From Sulfuriflexus sp032250955 (GTDB lineage: Bacteria > Pseudomonadota > Gammaproteobacteria > AKS1), in the NCBI RefSeq assembly GCF_032250955.1, contig NZ_JAVVES010000103.1, forward strand, positions 1-5,341: a stretch of 5,341 nucleotides of DNA, given 5' to 3'. A program made the translations under genes and the position numbers. Shown piece by piece: positions 1 through 5,102 of the stretch; position 1 is the stretch's first letter, and the number at the start of each line of letters is the position of its first letter. The notes beneath the pieces are model-generated. The model was given only the letters and a program-made list of their open reading frames with translations. It had not been told where the DNA came from and did not search any database.

Positions 1-920
1 GGCTCCAGCAACAGGCCGGTGCCGAAGCACGGCAGCAGGTCCTGCAGGAGATGACTGCGCGGGCCCTCAGTCGGCAGCAGGCACTGCAAGCCAGTTTTGA
101 CAAGCAAAATGAACAGCTCGAGACACGCCTGAACCTGGAAAAAAGCGCCCGTGCCGAACTGGAACAGAGTCTTGAGCAATTGCGTACCGAGCTGGGTCGT
201 GACCGCAATGCCTGGACGCTGGCCGAGGTTCGCTACTACCTGCGCCTGGCGAATACACGCCTGTTACTGCTCGCCGATGTGCCGAGCGCCTTGCGGGCGC
301 TGGAGCTGGCGGATGCCCGCCTCAAGGCGCTGGCCAGCCCTGCCGTGCACAAGCTGCGCGCCCTTTTGAATGAAGAAATAAGCGCCCTCAAGGCTGTCCC
401 CAGGGCCGATATCGAGGGTGCCAGCCTGCGTTTGATAGCCCTCACCGGGCAGGTCGAAGACCTGCCTATCGTGGCACCGGCACGCAGCAAGACACGTGCT
501 GACGCGAAGGCCGCCGTTGCGGCACCGACGGATCCCTGGGACTGGCGGGGTCATGCCCGCGCCATCTGGGCGGAGTTGAAAACCCTGGTTACGATCCGGC
601 GTACCGATCGGCCCGTTGACGCCCTGCTTCCCCCGGAACAACTGGTTTTCCTGCGACACAATTTGCGTCTGAAGCTGGAGGCCGCGCGCCTGGCCCTGTT
701 GCAAAAAGATACCGACGTATTCCAGGCCAGCCTGACCGAGGCCGCTGACTGGGTTACGGCCTATTTTGATCCCGACGTCACTGCAGTAAAGAGCCTGCTC
801 GAGCAATTAGCGGCGCTGGCTGAGCTGGAGTTACAACCTGCACTGCCTGATATCAGTCGTTCCCTGGCAGCGGTGGAGGCACTGGAAGAAGAACAGGCCA
901 AGGCGAACGGTGGTAACTAG
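1..920 (+). CDS. hemX: HemX family membrane protein (5'-partial)
   Basis: The reading frame is open from base 3 to the TAG at 918-920, giving 305 visible residues; the true start lies upstream of the window. An ATG at 51 is only an internal methionine, because the coiled coil already runs through the 16 residues before it. The visible part begins with a Gln/Glu/Arg-rich coiled coil (about the first 65 residues), then the family block WTLAEVRYYLRLANTRL with following ADARL, and a C-terminal alpha-helical domain (DPWDWRG, LRHNLRLKLEAARLALL, WVTAYFD). E. coli HemX is about 390 residues, so the cytoplasmic tail and single membrane helix are presumably outside the window. HemX proteins are often named uroporphyrinogen-III C-methyltransferase, but no SAM-dependent methyltransferase motif is visible here and the role in heme synthesis is unproven. 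It is followed by hemY after 2 bp, so the two are surely co-transcribed, probably with hemC and hemD upstream. Confidence 0.9.
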   Translation, partial: LQQQAGAEARQQVLQEMTARALSRQQALQASFDKQNEQLETRLNLEKSARAELEQSLEQLRTELGRDRNAWTLAEVRYYLRLANTRLLLLADVPSALRALELADARLKALASPAVHKLRALLNEEISALKAVPRADIEGASLRLIALTGQVEDLPIVAPARSKTRADAKAAVAAPTDPWDWRGHARAIWAELKTLVTIRRTDRPVDALLPPEQLVFLRHNLRLKLEAARLALLQKDTDVFQASLTEAADWVTAYFDPDVTAVKSLLEQLAALAELELQPALPDISRSLAAVEALEEEQAKANGGN

Positions 921-922
921 GC

Positions 923-2098
923 ATGAAGCTGTTACTTAAAATCATTCTGGTTGCCCTCCTGGGTGCAAGTCTGGCGCTGCTTGCCAGGCAGGATAGTGGT
1001 TACGTGCTGATTTCGAGAACCCCGTGGGTGATCGAGATCAGCCTGATCCTGTTTGTCATCATTTTGTTCGCCAGTTTCATCCTCGGCTACTATTTAATCC
1101 GCTTTCTGGTCAACAGCTGGGGCCTGTCGAGGCGCGTGCATAACTGGCGTACGCGACGCAGCGTGATGCGGGCGCGGCAGAACCTGAACAAGGGTCTGAT
1201 CGAACTGGCCCAGCGGCACTGGGACAAGGCAGAGAAATTATTGACCCGGCATGTCGAACATAGCGAGACCCCGCTGTTGAATTATCTGGCTGCGGCGAGT
1301 GCCGCCCAGGAACAGGGTGCCGATGTGCGCCGCGACCAGTTTTTGGCGAAGGCGCATGCAAGCATGCCCGGTGCTGATATTGCTGTCGGTCTGACCCAGG
1401 CCGACCTGCAGTTACGCCACGGCCAGCTCGAGCAGGCCCTGGCCACGCTCATGCACCTGCGTTCACTGGCGCCGAAGCATCCTCATGTACTGAAACTGTT
1501 GATGCGCCTGTATAGCGAGTTACACGACTGGGAGAGCCTGCATAAACTGATGCCGGAGTTGCGCAAGCGCCATGTCAGCGACGAGGCGAGCCTCGATGCC
1601 CTTGAGGCAAGGGTCTATGGTGAGCTGTTGAACGCCGCCACCGAGCAATCGCAGATACAGGCACTCTGGCAGCAGGTCCCGAAACGCCTGCGCTATGACG
1701 TGACCTTGTTGCAAGCTTACGTGCGCGGACTGCTGCGCTTCAATGCCGATGAAACAGCGATCACCGTGCTGCGCGACGCGCTCAAGAAGCAGTGGAACCA
1801 TAAACTGTTACGCCTGTATGCGCGCTGCCAGTCCGTAGACGTGGCACGCCAGCTGAACTGGGCGGAACGCTGGTCGGCGGCGCACGGTAAAGACCCGGTG
1901 CTCCTCGAGGTGCTCGGGCAACTGGCAGTGCGCAACCAGCTGTGGGGCAAGGCCCGCGCCTGGTTCGAGGCCAGTCTTGGCCAGTCACCACACCCACGTA
2001 CCTACCAGGCCCTCGGTGAACTGCTGGAACGCCTCGAAGAACCCGAGCGCGCGGCGGAGTGTTACCGCAAAGGCATCAAGCTAATCGACAAGGACTAG
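923..2098 (+). CDS. hemY: HemY: inner-membrane TPR protein of heme biosynthesis operon
   Basis: This complete 391-residue protein matches the HemY family length (about 400). Two hydrophobic helices sit at residues 3-20 and 38-63. Between them is the short periplasmic loop with GYVLI (26-30), a HemY_N hallmark; a basic stretch follows (about 69-84). The rest is helical and repeat-like: TPR-type pairs are visible around 88-112, 155-200 and most clearly 325-387 (LGQLAVRNQLWGKARAWFEA, then YQALGELLERLEEPERAAE). It is therefore probably anchored in the inner membrane with a cytoplasmic TPR domain, a scaffold-like protein of tetrapyrrole synthesis of unproven activity. It is not the FAD-dependent protoporphyrinogen oxidase also called HemY in Bacillus. 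The ATG at 923 lies 2 bp after the hemX stop. Only a weak GGTGG (909-913) precedes it, so translational coupling to hemX is likely. An intrinsic terminator at 2537-2565 is the first strong one downstream. Confidence 0.93.
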   Translation: MKLLLKIILVALLGASLALLARQDSGYVLISRTPWVIEISLILFVIILFASFILGYYLIRFLVNSWGLSRRVHNWRTRRSVMRARQNLNKGLIELAQRHWDKAEKLLTRHVEHSETPLLNYLAAASAAQEQGADVRRDQFLAKAHASMPGADIAVGLTQADLQLRHGQLEQALATLMHLRSLAPKHPHVLKLLMRLYSELHDWESLHKLMPELRKRHVSDEASLDALEARVYGELLNAATEQSQIQALWQQVPKRLRYDVTLLQAYVRGLLRFNADETAITVLRDALKKQWNHKLLRLYARCQSVDVARQLNWAERWSAAHGKDPVLLEVLGQLAVRNQLWGKARAWFEASLGQSPHPRTYQALGELLERLEEPERAAECYRKGIKLIDKD

Positions 2099-2150
2099 AT
2101 TTTAGCTAATGGTTTTACATTGATGCGAGATATCGTTGTTCACGTGTTAT

Positions 2151-2171
2151 AAACGCAAAGAACACAAAGGG
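2151..2171 (+). repeat. GCAAAG-type repeat unit A
   Basis: AACGCAAAGAACACAAAGG is a purine-rich unit built of 'CGCAAAGA' and 'CACAAAGG' modules about 9-10 bp apart. It resembles the reverse complement of unit B (2260-2295) and the direct sequence of unit D (2437-2464). Such 'accgc(a/g)aag-gacgcgaag' strings are familiar from intergenic regions of many bacterial genomes; no function can be assigned from the sequence. Confidence 0.6.
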
Positions 2172-2259
2172 AAATCTGAAAAAACTGCTGGCCGAGGAAG
2201 TTGTAGTAACCACAACGACGACAATTAACTTTTTCTTACCCTGTTTTAAATTTTAATTA

Positions 2260-2295
2260 CTTCGCGCTCTTTGCGTCTCTGCGTACTTTGCGATT
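2260..2295 (-). repeat. GCAAAG-type repeat unit B (inverted)
   Basis: Read on the minus strand this unit contains TCGCAAAGTACGCAGAGACG followed directly by CAAAGAGCGCGAAG, that is, four consecutive G-C-(A/G)-(A/G)-A-G modules. It is the longest uninterrupted copy and lies in inverted orientation to unit A, about 90 bp away. Confidence 0.6.
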
Positions 2296-2356
2296 CAGAC
2301 TCGATACATCCAGATAAACGCTCACCGGTCATTCTGGTGCGATCGGTATGACAGAA

Positions 2357-2384
2357 ATAAAAAAGCGCGGTTTGTTCCGCGTTT
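2357..2384 (-). terminator. Intrinsic terminator, minus strand
   Basis: On the minus strand the stem AAACGCGG (2384-2377) pairs with CCGCGCTT (2370-2363), 8 bp including one G-U, around the loop AACAAA. A TTTTTTATTT tract runs on from the 3' end of the stem. It is oriented to stop transcripts of the 2564-3586 reductase gene, about 180 nt after its stop codon. In the plus direction only TTTCTC follows, so it is likely unidirectional. The core is only five strong G-C pairs, so efficiency is uncertain. Confidence 0.6.
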
Positions 2385-2415
2385 CTCTTCGCGTAACGTC
2401 GTGTCCTTTGCGGTT
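2379..2415 (-). repeat. GCAAAG-type repeat unit C (inverted)
   Basis: On the minus strand this reads AACCGCAAAGGACACGACG then TTACGCGAAGAGAAACGC. Its 2406-2414 segment (CTTTGCGGT) pairs with 2437-2445 (ACCGCGAAG) of unit D over 9 positions with one G-U, so C and D form an imperfect inverted repeat with a 22-nt spacer. Confidence 0.6.
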
Positions 2416-2436
2416 AATGCATTTACTATTATTTTT

Positions 2437-2464
2437 ACCGCGAAGTGCGCGAAGGAACGCAAAG
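2437..2464 (+). repeat. GCAAAG-type repeat unit D
   Basis: ACCGCGAAGTGCGCGAAGGA followed by ACGCAAAG is a direct-orientation copy, inverted with respect to unit C. Together C and D give the head-to-head arrangement often seen for this repeat kind. It lies just before the CCTTCTCCC palindrome. Confidence 0.6.
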
Positions 2465-2485
2465 TAGCACAGGATAAAATACGCT

Positions 2486-2519
2486 CCTTCTCCCTCCGGG
2501 AGAAGGTTGGGATGAGGGG
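2486..2519. repeat. CCTTCTCCC/GGGAGAAGG dispersed-type palindrome
   Basis: CCTTCTCCC (2486-2494) and GGGAGAAGG (2498-2506) form a perfect 9-bp inverted repeat with a TCC loop, followed by TTGGGATGAGGGG. The whole string is very close to the 'ctccc-tccgggagagggttggggtgaggg' kind of intergenic repeat that recurs in many gammaproteobacterial genomes. There is no T-tract on either side, so it is not a terminator. Confidence 0.6.
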
Positions 2520-2536
2520 ATAAAGGTTCTTTAAAG

Positions 2537-2565
2537 GCGCGCTGAAAAGTCAGCGCGCGTTTTTT
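2537..2565 (+). terminator. Intrinsic terminator, plus strand, after hemY
   Basis: GCGCGCTGA (2537-2545) and TCAGCGCGC (2550-2558) form a perfect 9-bp GC-rich stem with an AAAG loop, then G and six T residues (2560-2565). This is a textbook Rho-independent terminator for plus-strand transcripts, presumably the hem operon, although it sits about 440 bp after the hemY stop. Its T-tract overlaps the stop codon of the convergent reductase gene (TAA, complement of 2564-2566). In the minus direction the hairpin is followed only by a short CTTTAAAG. Confidence 0.85.
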
Positions 2566-3586
2566 ATTTCTTGCTGTCTTTGGCGTACTCGAACGAGTCG
2601 GAGAAGTAATGATCTTCGATCAGCCCCTTGGTGGCAAAGGCATCGAAGCCGGCATGTACCATCTGCGGCGGCCCGCCGGCATAGATATCAAAACCTGACA
2701 GGTCATCGAAATCAGCCATGATGGCCTCGTGCACATAACCGGTACGGCCCTGCCAGTTATCCTCGGGTTGCGGCTCAGACAAGACCGGCATATACGTGAT
2801 GTTGTCGTGCTCCGCGGCCCATTTTGTCGGCAGTTCATGCATGTACAAATCGCGCTTGCTGCGCACCCCCCAGTAAAGGTGCATCGGCCGGGTACTGCCG
2901 ATGTGCAGGGCGTGTTCGATGATGCCCTTGATCGGCGCAAAGCCGGTACCACCGGCCATGAAGATGATCGGGCGATCATTGTCTTCGCGCAGGTAGAAGC
3001 TGCCGAGCGGGCCTTCCATGCGTAACAGCGCCCTGGTCTCGAGGTGCTCAAAGACGAAGTCAGTAAACTCGCCGCCCTTGGCGTGGCGCACGTGCAGTTC
3101 GAGGTGTTCGCCGTCATGCGGGGCATTGGCAATCGAAAAGCTGCGGCGGTGGCCTGACTTGAGCAGAAAGTCGATATACTGGCCGGCGAGGAACTTGAAG
3201 TCGCTACCCTCGGGCAGTTTTAGCTCCAGCCGCATGACATCATGGGCCAGTTGCCGGGTATCAGTGACACGACAGGGCAATTTGCGAATCGGAATGCCGG
3301 CCAGCGCCTCGGCGACATGGGCCTCGATGCGGCAGTCCGAGCGGGCGTATGCCTGGCAGAGCAGAGCCATGCCCTCGGCCTCTTCGGTCTCGGTGAGTGC
3401 CTCGGGGCGCTCGTCTTCATAGATGATCTCACCCTCCAGCACATGCGCCTTGCAGGCCCCGCACAGGCCGTTGCGGCAGCTGTAGCTCAGGCCGACATGC
3501 TGGCGCAGGGCGGCATCGAGAATGGTCTCGTCAGGGTCTGCCGTAAATGTTGCCCCACCCGGTTCGATATGGATCTTGTAATTCAT
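2564..3586 (-). CDS. [2Fe-2S]/FAD/NAD(P)H oxidoreductase, CDP-6-deoxyglucoseen reductase-like
   Basis: This 340-residue, three-domain electron-transfer protein is probably cytoplasmic. Residues 1-90 are a plant-type ferredoxin domain with cluster ligands C37, C42, C45 (C-x4-C-x2-C) and C77. Residues about 100-200 are the FAD-binding barrel with RSFS (148-151). Residues 205-335 are the NAD(P)-binding domain with GGTGFAP (212-218) and AGGPP (303-307). The usual Cys of the C-terminal CGPP motif is Gly here. The domain order is that of the E3 (AscD/RfbI-type) reductases and of phenol/methane monooxygenase reductase components. No sugar-biosynthesis or oxygenase gene is beside it, so the physiological acceptor is unknown. 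The ATG at 3586 is chosen because the ferredoxin strand NYKIHIEPGG begins there; the frame is open far upstream, but that would overlap the divergent gene. No Shine-Dalgarno sequence is visible before the ATG. Confidence 0.88.
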   Translation of the reverse strand: MNYKIHIEPGGATFTADPDETILDAALRQHVGLSYSCRNGLCGACKAHVLEGEIIYEDERPEALTETEEAEGMALLCQAYARSDCRIEAHVAEALAGIPIRKLPCRVTDTRQLAHDVMRLELKLPEGSDFKFLAGQYIDFLLKSGHRRSFSIANAPHDGEHLELHVRHAKGGEFTDFVFEHLETRALLRMEGPLGSFYLREDNDRPIIFMAGGTGFAPIKGIIEHALHIGSTRPMHLYWGVRSKRDLYMHELPTKWAAEHDNITYMPVLSEPQPEDNWQGRTGYVHEAIMADFDDLSGFDIYAGGPPQMVHAGFDAFATKGLIEDHYFSDSFEYAKDSKK

Positions 3587-3677
3587 AACACTGTAATTAA
3601 TATTGCGCGGGCGCACGGCCCAAACAAGCCTGACTGAAAGGCTCGGGATTATCGCTGATTTGAAGGCAGAGTTAAAC
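3587..3677. promoter_or_regulatory. Divergent promoter region between reductase and SDR gene
   Basis: These 91 bp must carry the starts of both divergent transcripts. Two inverted repeats could bind a regulator: TGCGC-GG-GCGCA (3604-3615) and AGCCT-7 nt-AGGCT (3627-3643). Toward the reductase, AATATTAATTAC just before the ATG is an AT-rich -10-like patch but would leave almost no 5' UTR. Toward the SDR gene, GATTAT (3647-3652) is a 4/6 match to a -10 box without a good -35. The promoter positions are therefore not settled. Confidence 0.4.
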
Positions 3678-4562
3678 ATGCAAAACATAGTAATTACAGG
3701 TTGCGGCGACATCGGCCACCGCGTCGCCCGCCGTTGGCAGGCCAGAAAGGCCCGTGTGCGAGGGGTTTCACGCAATCGCGCAACCTGCGAGGCAATGCGC
3801 GCGAGCGGCATTGAGAGCGTGCCGGCAGACCTTGATGACCCCGCCAGCCTGGCGGGTTTAGTCGTCAACGGCGCGGTTGTTTATTATTTTGCGCCACCGC
3901 CACGCGAGGGCACGACGGATACGCGCCTGCGTAACTGGCTGGCGAGCCTGGATGAACACAACCTGCCGCAACGCATCGTCCTGATCAGCACCACGGCTGT
4001 GTACGGGGATACCGGCGGTGAATGGGTCACCGAGACCTCGCCCCTGCAACCCGGCACCGATCGAGGCCGGCGTCGCCTTGATGCCGAGACCACCCTGCAG
4101 AGCTGGGCCGACCGAACGGGTGTGCCGGTCGTGATCCTGCGTGTGCCGGGGATCTATGGCCCCAGCCGCCTGCCCCGGGCGCGACTGGAAAAGGGCCTGC
4201 CGGTACTGAACGAGGCCGAGTCCGGTTTTACCAACCGCATTCATAGCGAGGACCTCGCGGATATCTGCGTCGCCGCCGCCGAGCGTGGTGAACCCGGCGC
4301 GGTATATAACGTCTCCGACGGCCGGCCCGGCACGATGACCGGCTGGTTCAATGCGGTGGCCGATCACCTGGGCCTGCTGCGGCCACGGCAGATCTCCCTG
4401 GCCGAGGCACAGAACGAGGTCAGTGCCGGCATGCTCAGTTACCTGCAGGAATCGCGAAAGATCTCAAACAAAAAACTGCGCGAAGAGCTCGGCGTCGAGT
4501 TGAGGTTTGCTGATTTGAAGCTTGGCTTAAAGAATTGTGGATCGGATCAGGAACCAAGGTGA
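3678..4562 (+). CDS. Atypical SDR / NAD(P)-dependent epimerase family protein (YeeZ-like)
   Basis: A 294-residue Rossmann-fold protein. The N-terminus ITGCGDIGHR carries the dinucleotide motif G8-x-G10-x-x-G13. STTAVYGD (104-111) fits the SDR active-site strand and serine, GEWVTE (114-119) follows it, and LRVPGIYGPSR (154-164) and FTNRIHSEDLA (184-194) are the extended-SDR substrate-region motifs. The C-terminal SRKISNKKLREELGVEL (259-275) is typical of this subgroup. The Tyr-x3-Lys catalytic pair is not present where expected: RRRLDAE (131-137) occupies that place, as in the atypical YeeZ-type SDRs. It should bind NAD(P), but its reaction and substrate are unknown. The ATG at 3678 puts the first beta strand at the N-terminus as usual, with AAGG (3663-3666) a weak, distant ribosome site. 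In-frame extension to a TTG at 3603 has no family support. It is transcribed divergently from the reductase; no clear terminator follows. Confidence 0.87.
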   Translation: MQNIVITGCGDIGHRVARRWQARKARVRGVSRNRATCEAMRASGIESVPADLDDPASLAGLVVNGAVVYYFAPPPREGTTDTRLRNWLASLDEHNLPQRIVLISTTAVYGDTGGEWVTETSPLQPGTDRGRRRLDAETTLQSWADRTGVPVVILRVPGIYGPSRLPRARLEKGLPVLNEAESGFTNRIHSEDLADICVAAAERGEPGAVYNVSDGRPGTMTGWFNAVADHLGLLRPRQISLAEAQNEVSAGMLSYLQESRKISNKKLREELGVELRFADLKLGLKNCGSDQEPR

Positions 4563-4812
4563 CGTAATCCGACGGCTTCTTAAAGAGCAGTATAGTTTTT
4601 GAGAACAGGAGATATAAAGGCATTTGCAGTCAAACTAATACCCGGCATCCTGCAGGCGAATAAAAGTGAAGGCTTGGCGTTGCAGACTTTATACACGACA
4701 GGCAGGCCCGGAAATACATACGGGATTTTACGGGCATGGTAATCCTCATTTACAGTGTGCTCAATGCGTCCGGCAGTGATGAAATAAAATCGAGTTGGAT
4801 ATCAGTTTAATT

Positions 4813-4831
4813 ACAAGTGATTATCATTTTT
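4813..4831. promoter_or_regulatory. Fur-box-like site (weak candidate)
   Basis: The 19 bases 4813-4831, with core TGATTATCATT, match the classical E. coli Fur consensus (GATAATGATAATCATTATC) at 12 of 19 positions by hand count. The flanking AGTGA (4816-4820) and TCACT (4831-4835) are also inverted. The site lies about 70 bp before the structured leader. A chance AT-rich match remains possible. Confidence 0.25.
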
Positions 4832-4840
4832 CACTGAAAA

Positions 4841-4859
4841 ACATAAGTCATTCTTATGT
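4841..4859. repeat. Perfect 7-bp inverted repeat ACATAAG/CTTATGT
   Basis: ACATAAG (4841-4847) and CTTATGT (4853-4859) are exact reverse complements separated by TCATT. The AT-rich, two-half-site geometry and its place just upstream of the leader RNA suit a transcription-factor operator better than a terminator, since no T-tract follows. Confidence 0.45.
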
Positions 4860-4888
4860 AGAGTGTAAGTTCATTCGGTTTATCTCTG

Positions 4889-4987
4889 GATGCCTCCGCA
4901 GGTGAGGCGACGACTTATGGGTGACCCCGGTAATGTTTTCTTTACCCTGGGGCGGCCACCCATCCCTGTGCTTGCTAATCGTCGCAG
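4889..4987 (+). promoter_or_regulatory. Candidate riboswitch / structured leader RNA of antiporter gene
   Basis: Complementary segments define a compact fold. Helix a is GCCTC 4892-4896 with GAGGC 4904-4908, loop CGCAGGT. Helix b is GCGACGA 4907-4913 with TCGTCGC 4979-4985, enclosing helix c, ATGGGTG 4917-4923 with CACCCAT 4957-4963. Helix c continues as CCCC 4925-4928 with GGGG 4949-4952 and GGTAA 4929-4933 with TTACC 4942-4946, closed by an 8-nt loop. Loop a (CGCAGG 4897-4902) can pair with CCTGTG 4965-4970 over six positions including one G-U, giving a pseudoknot. Helices a and b share bases 4907-4908, so they either stack with a shift or compete. The RNA lies about 110 nt before the antiporter start, and no T-tract follows, so control of translation is the likelier output. 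The class is not identified; nhaA-I, nhaA-II and DUF1646/Na+-I are suggested only by gene context. AGGTGAGGC also occurs in the Mg2+ M-box, but the rest does not fit. Confidence 0.6.
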
Positions 4988-5008
4988 CATGGCGGTAGTC
5001 TATACGAT

Positions 5009-5050
5009 GGCGCACAACGGAAAACCCTGATTTCGATTAGGCTGTGTGCC
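5009..5050 (+). promoter_or_regulatory. Second leader hairpin with UUCG loop, possible expression platform
   Basis: GGCGCACA (5009-5016) pairs with TGTGTGCC (5043-5050) over 8 bp with one G-U. Inside it, CCTGAT (5026-5031) pairs with ATTAGG (5036-5041), 6 bp with one G-U, around a TTCG tetraloop. No U-tract follows, so it is not a terminator. It ends 16 nt before the ribosome site AAGGGA (5067-5072) and could link the upstream fold to translation. Confidence 0.5.
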
Positions 5051-5078
5051 GAAACAGTCACGTCAAAAGGGAAACGCA

Positions 5079-5102
5079 ATGAAGCAAACGCAGCATGACT
5101 AG
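5079..5102 (+). CDS. Seven-codon upstream ORF overlapping antiporter start
   Basis: ATG at 5079 opens a frame encoding MKQTQHD and stops at TAG 5100-5102. It has the only good ribosome binding site nearby, AAGGGA (5067-5072) 6 nt before its ATG. The antiporter ATG (5095) lies inside it in another frame, so ribosomes ending here would be placed to restart on the antiporter, suggesting translational coupling. A peptide this short may be a leader with no function of its own, or a chance ORF. Confidence 0.4.
   Translation: MKQTQHD

Larger units (their letters stand above)
2099..2563. other. Convergent intergenic region with repeats and terminators
   Basis: About 465 bp between two converging genes. 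I see no credible coding frame on either strand. It holds four related short repeat units (near 2151, 2260, 2379 and 2437), a minus-strand terminator hairpin (2363-2384), a 9-bp dispersed-type palindrome (2486-2506) and a plus-strand terminator (2537-2565). The remaining stretches, roughly 2172-2259 and 2296-2360, are AT-richer filler; the only structure noted there is a small GTTGT/ACAAC inverted repeat at 2200-2216. Confidence 0.8.
4563..5094. other. Non-coding region with structured antiporter leader
   Basis: About 530 bp without a credible gene. Part one (4563-4800) is AT-richer than the flanking genes and shows no strong signal; the longest frame noted by eye, 4736-4810 (24 codons), has no ribosome site. 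Part two (4801-4860) contains inverted repeats and a Fur-box-like string. Part three (4889-5094) is GC-rich and rich in complementary segments: the candidate riboswitch, a UUCG-capped hairpin and a short upstream ORF, all leading into the antiporter gene. Confidence 0.75.

Noticed and set aside
2729..3637. Plus-strand open frames across the reductase gene (2729-3025, 3018-3422, 3242-3637)
   Set aside because: They are antisense to a clear multi-domain gene, have shadow-like composition and no recognisable motifs.
3603..3677. In-frame upstream extension of the SDR gene from TTG 3603
   Set aside because: The Rossmann beta-1 strand begins right after the ATG at 3678; the extension would consume the divergent promoter region.
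3587..3868. In-frame N-terminal extension of the minus-strand reductase, up to 94 residues
   Set aside because: It would overlap the divergent SDR gene, has no family similarity, and the ferredoxin domain starts naturally at the ATG at 3586.
3858..4623. Minus-strand frames over the SDR gene (3858-4367, 4435-4623)
   Set aside because: Antisense shadows in GC-rich coding sequence; no ribosome sites or motifs.
4707..4729. CCCG/CGGG hairpin followed by ATTTT as terminator of the SDR gene
   Set aside because: Only a 4-bp stem with a 10-nt loop and an imperfect T-run; too weak to call.
4736..4810. 24-codon ORF starting ATGGTAATCCTC
   Set aside because: No Shine-Dalgarno sequence and no recognisable protein features; consistent with chance.
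4892..4985. Assignment of the leader to the Mg2+ M-box because of AGGTGAGGC
   Set aside because: Only the short 5' string is shared; the inner M-box sequence and helix arrangement as I know them are not found here.
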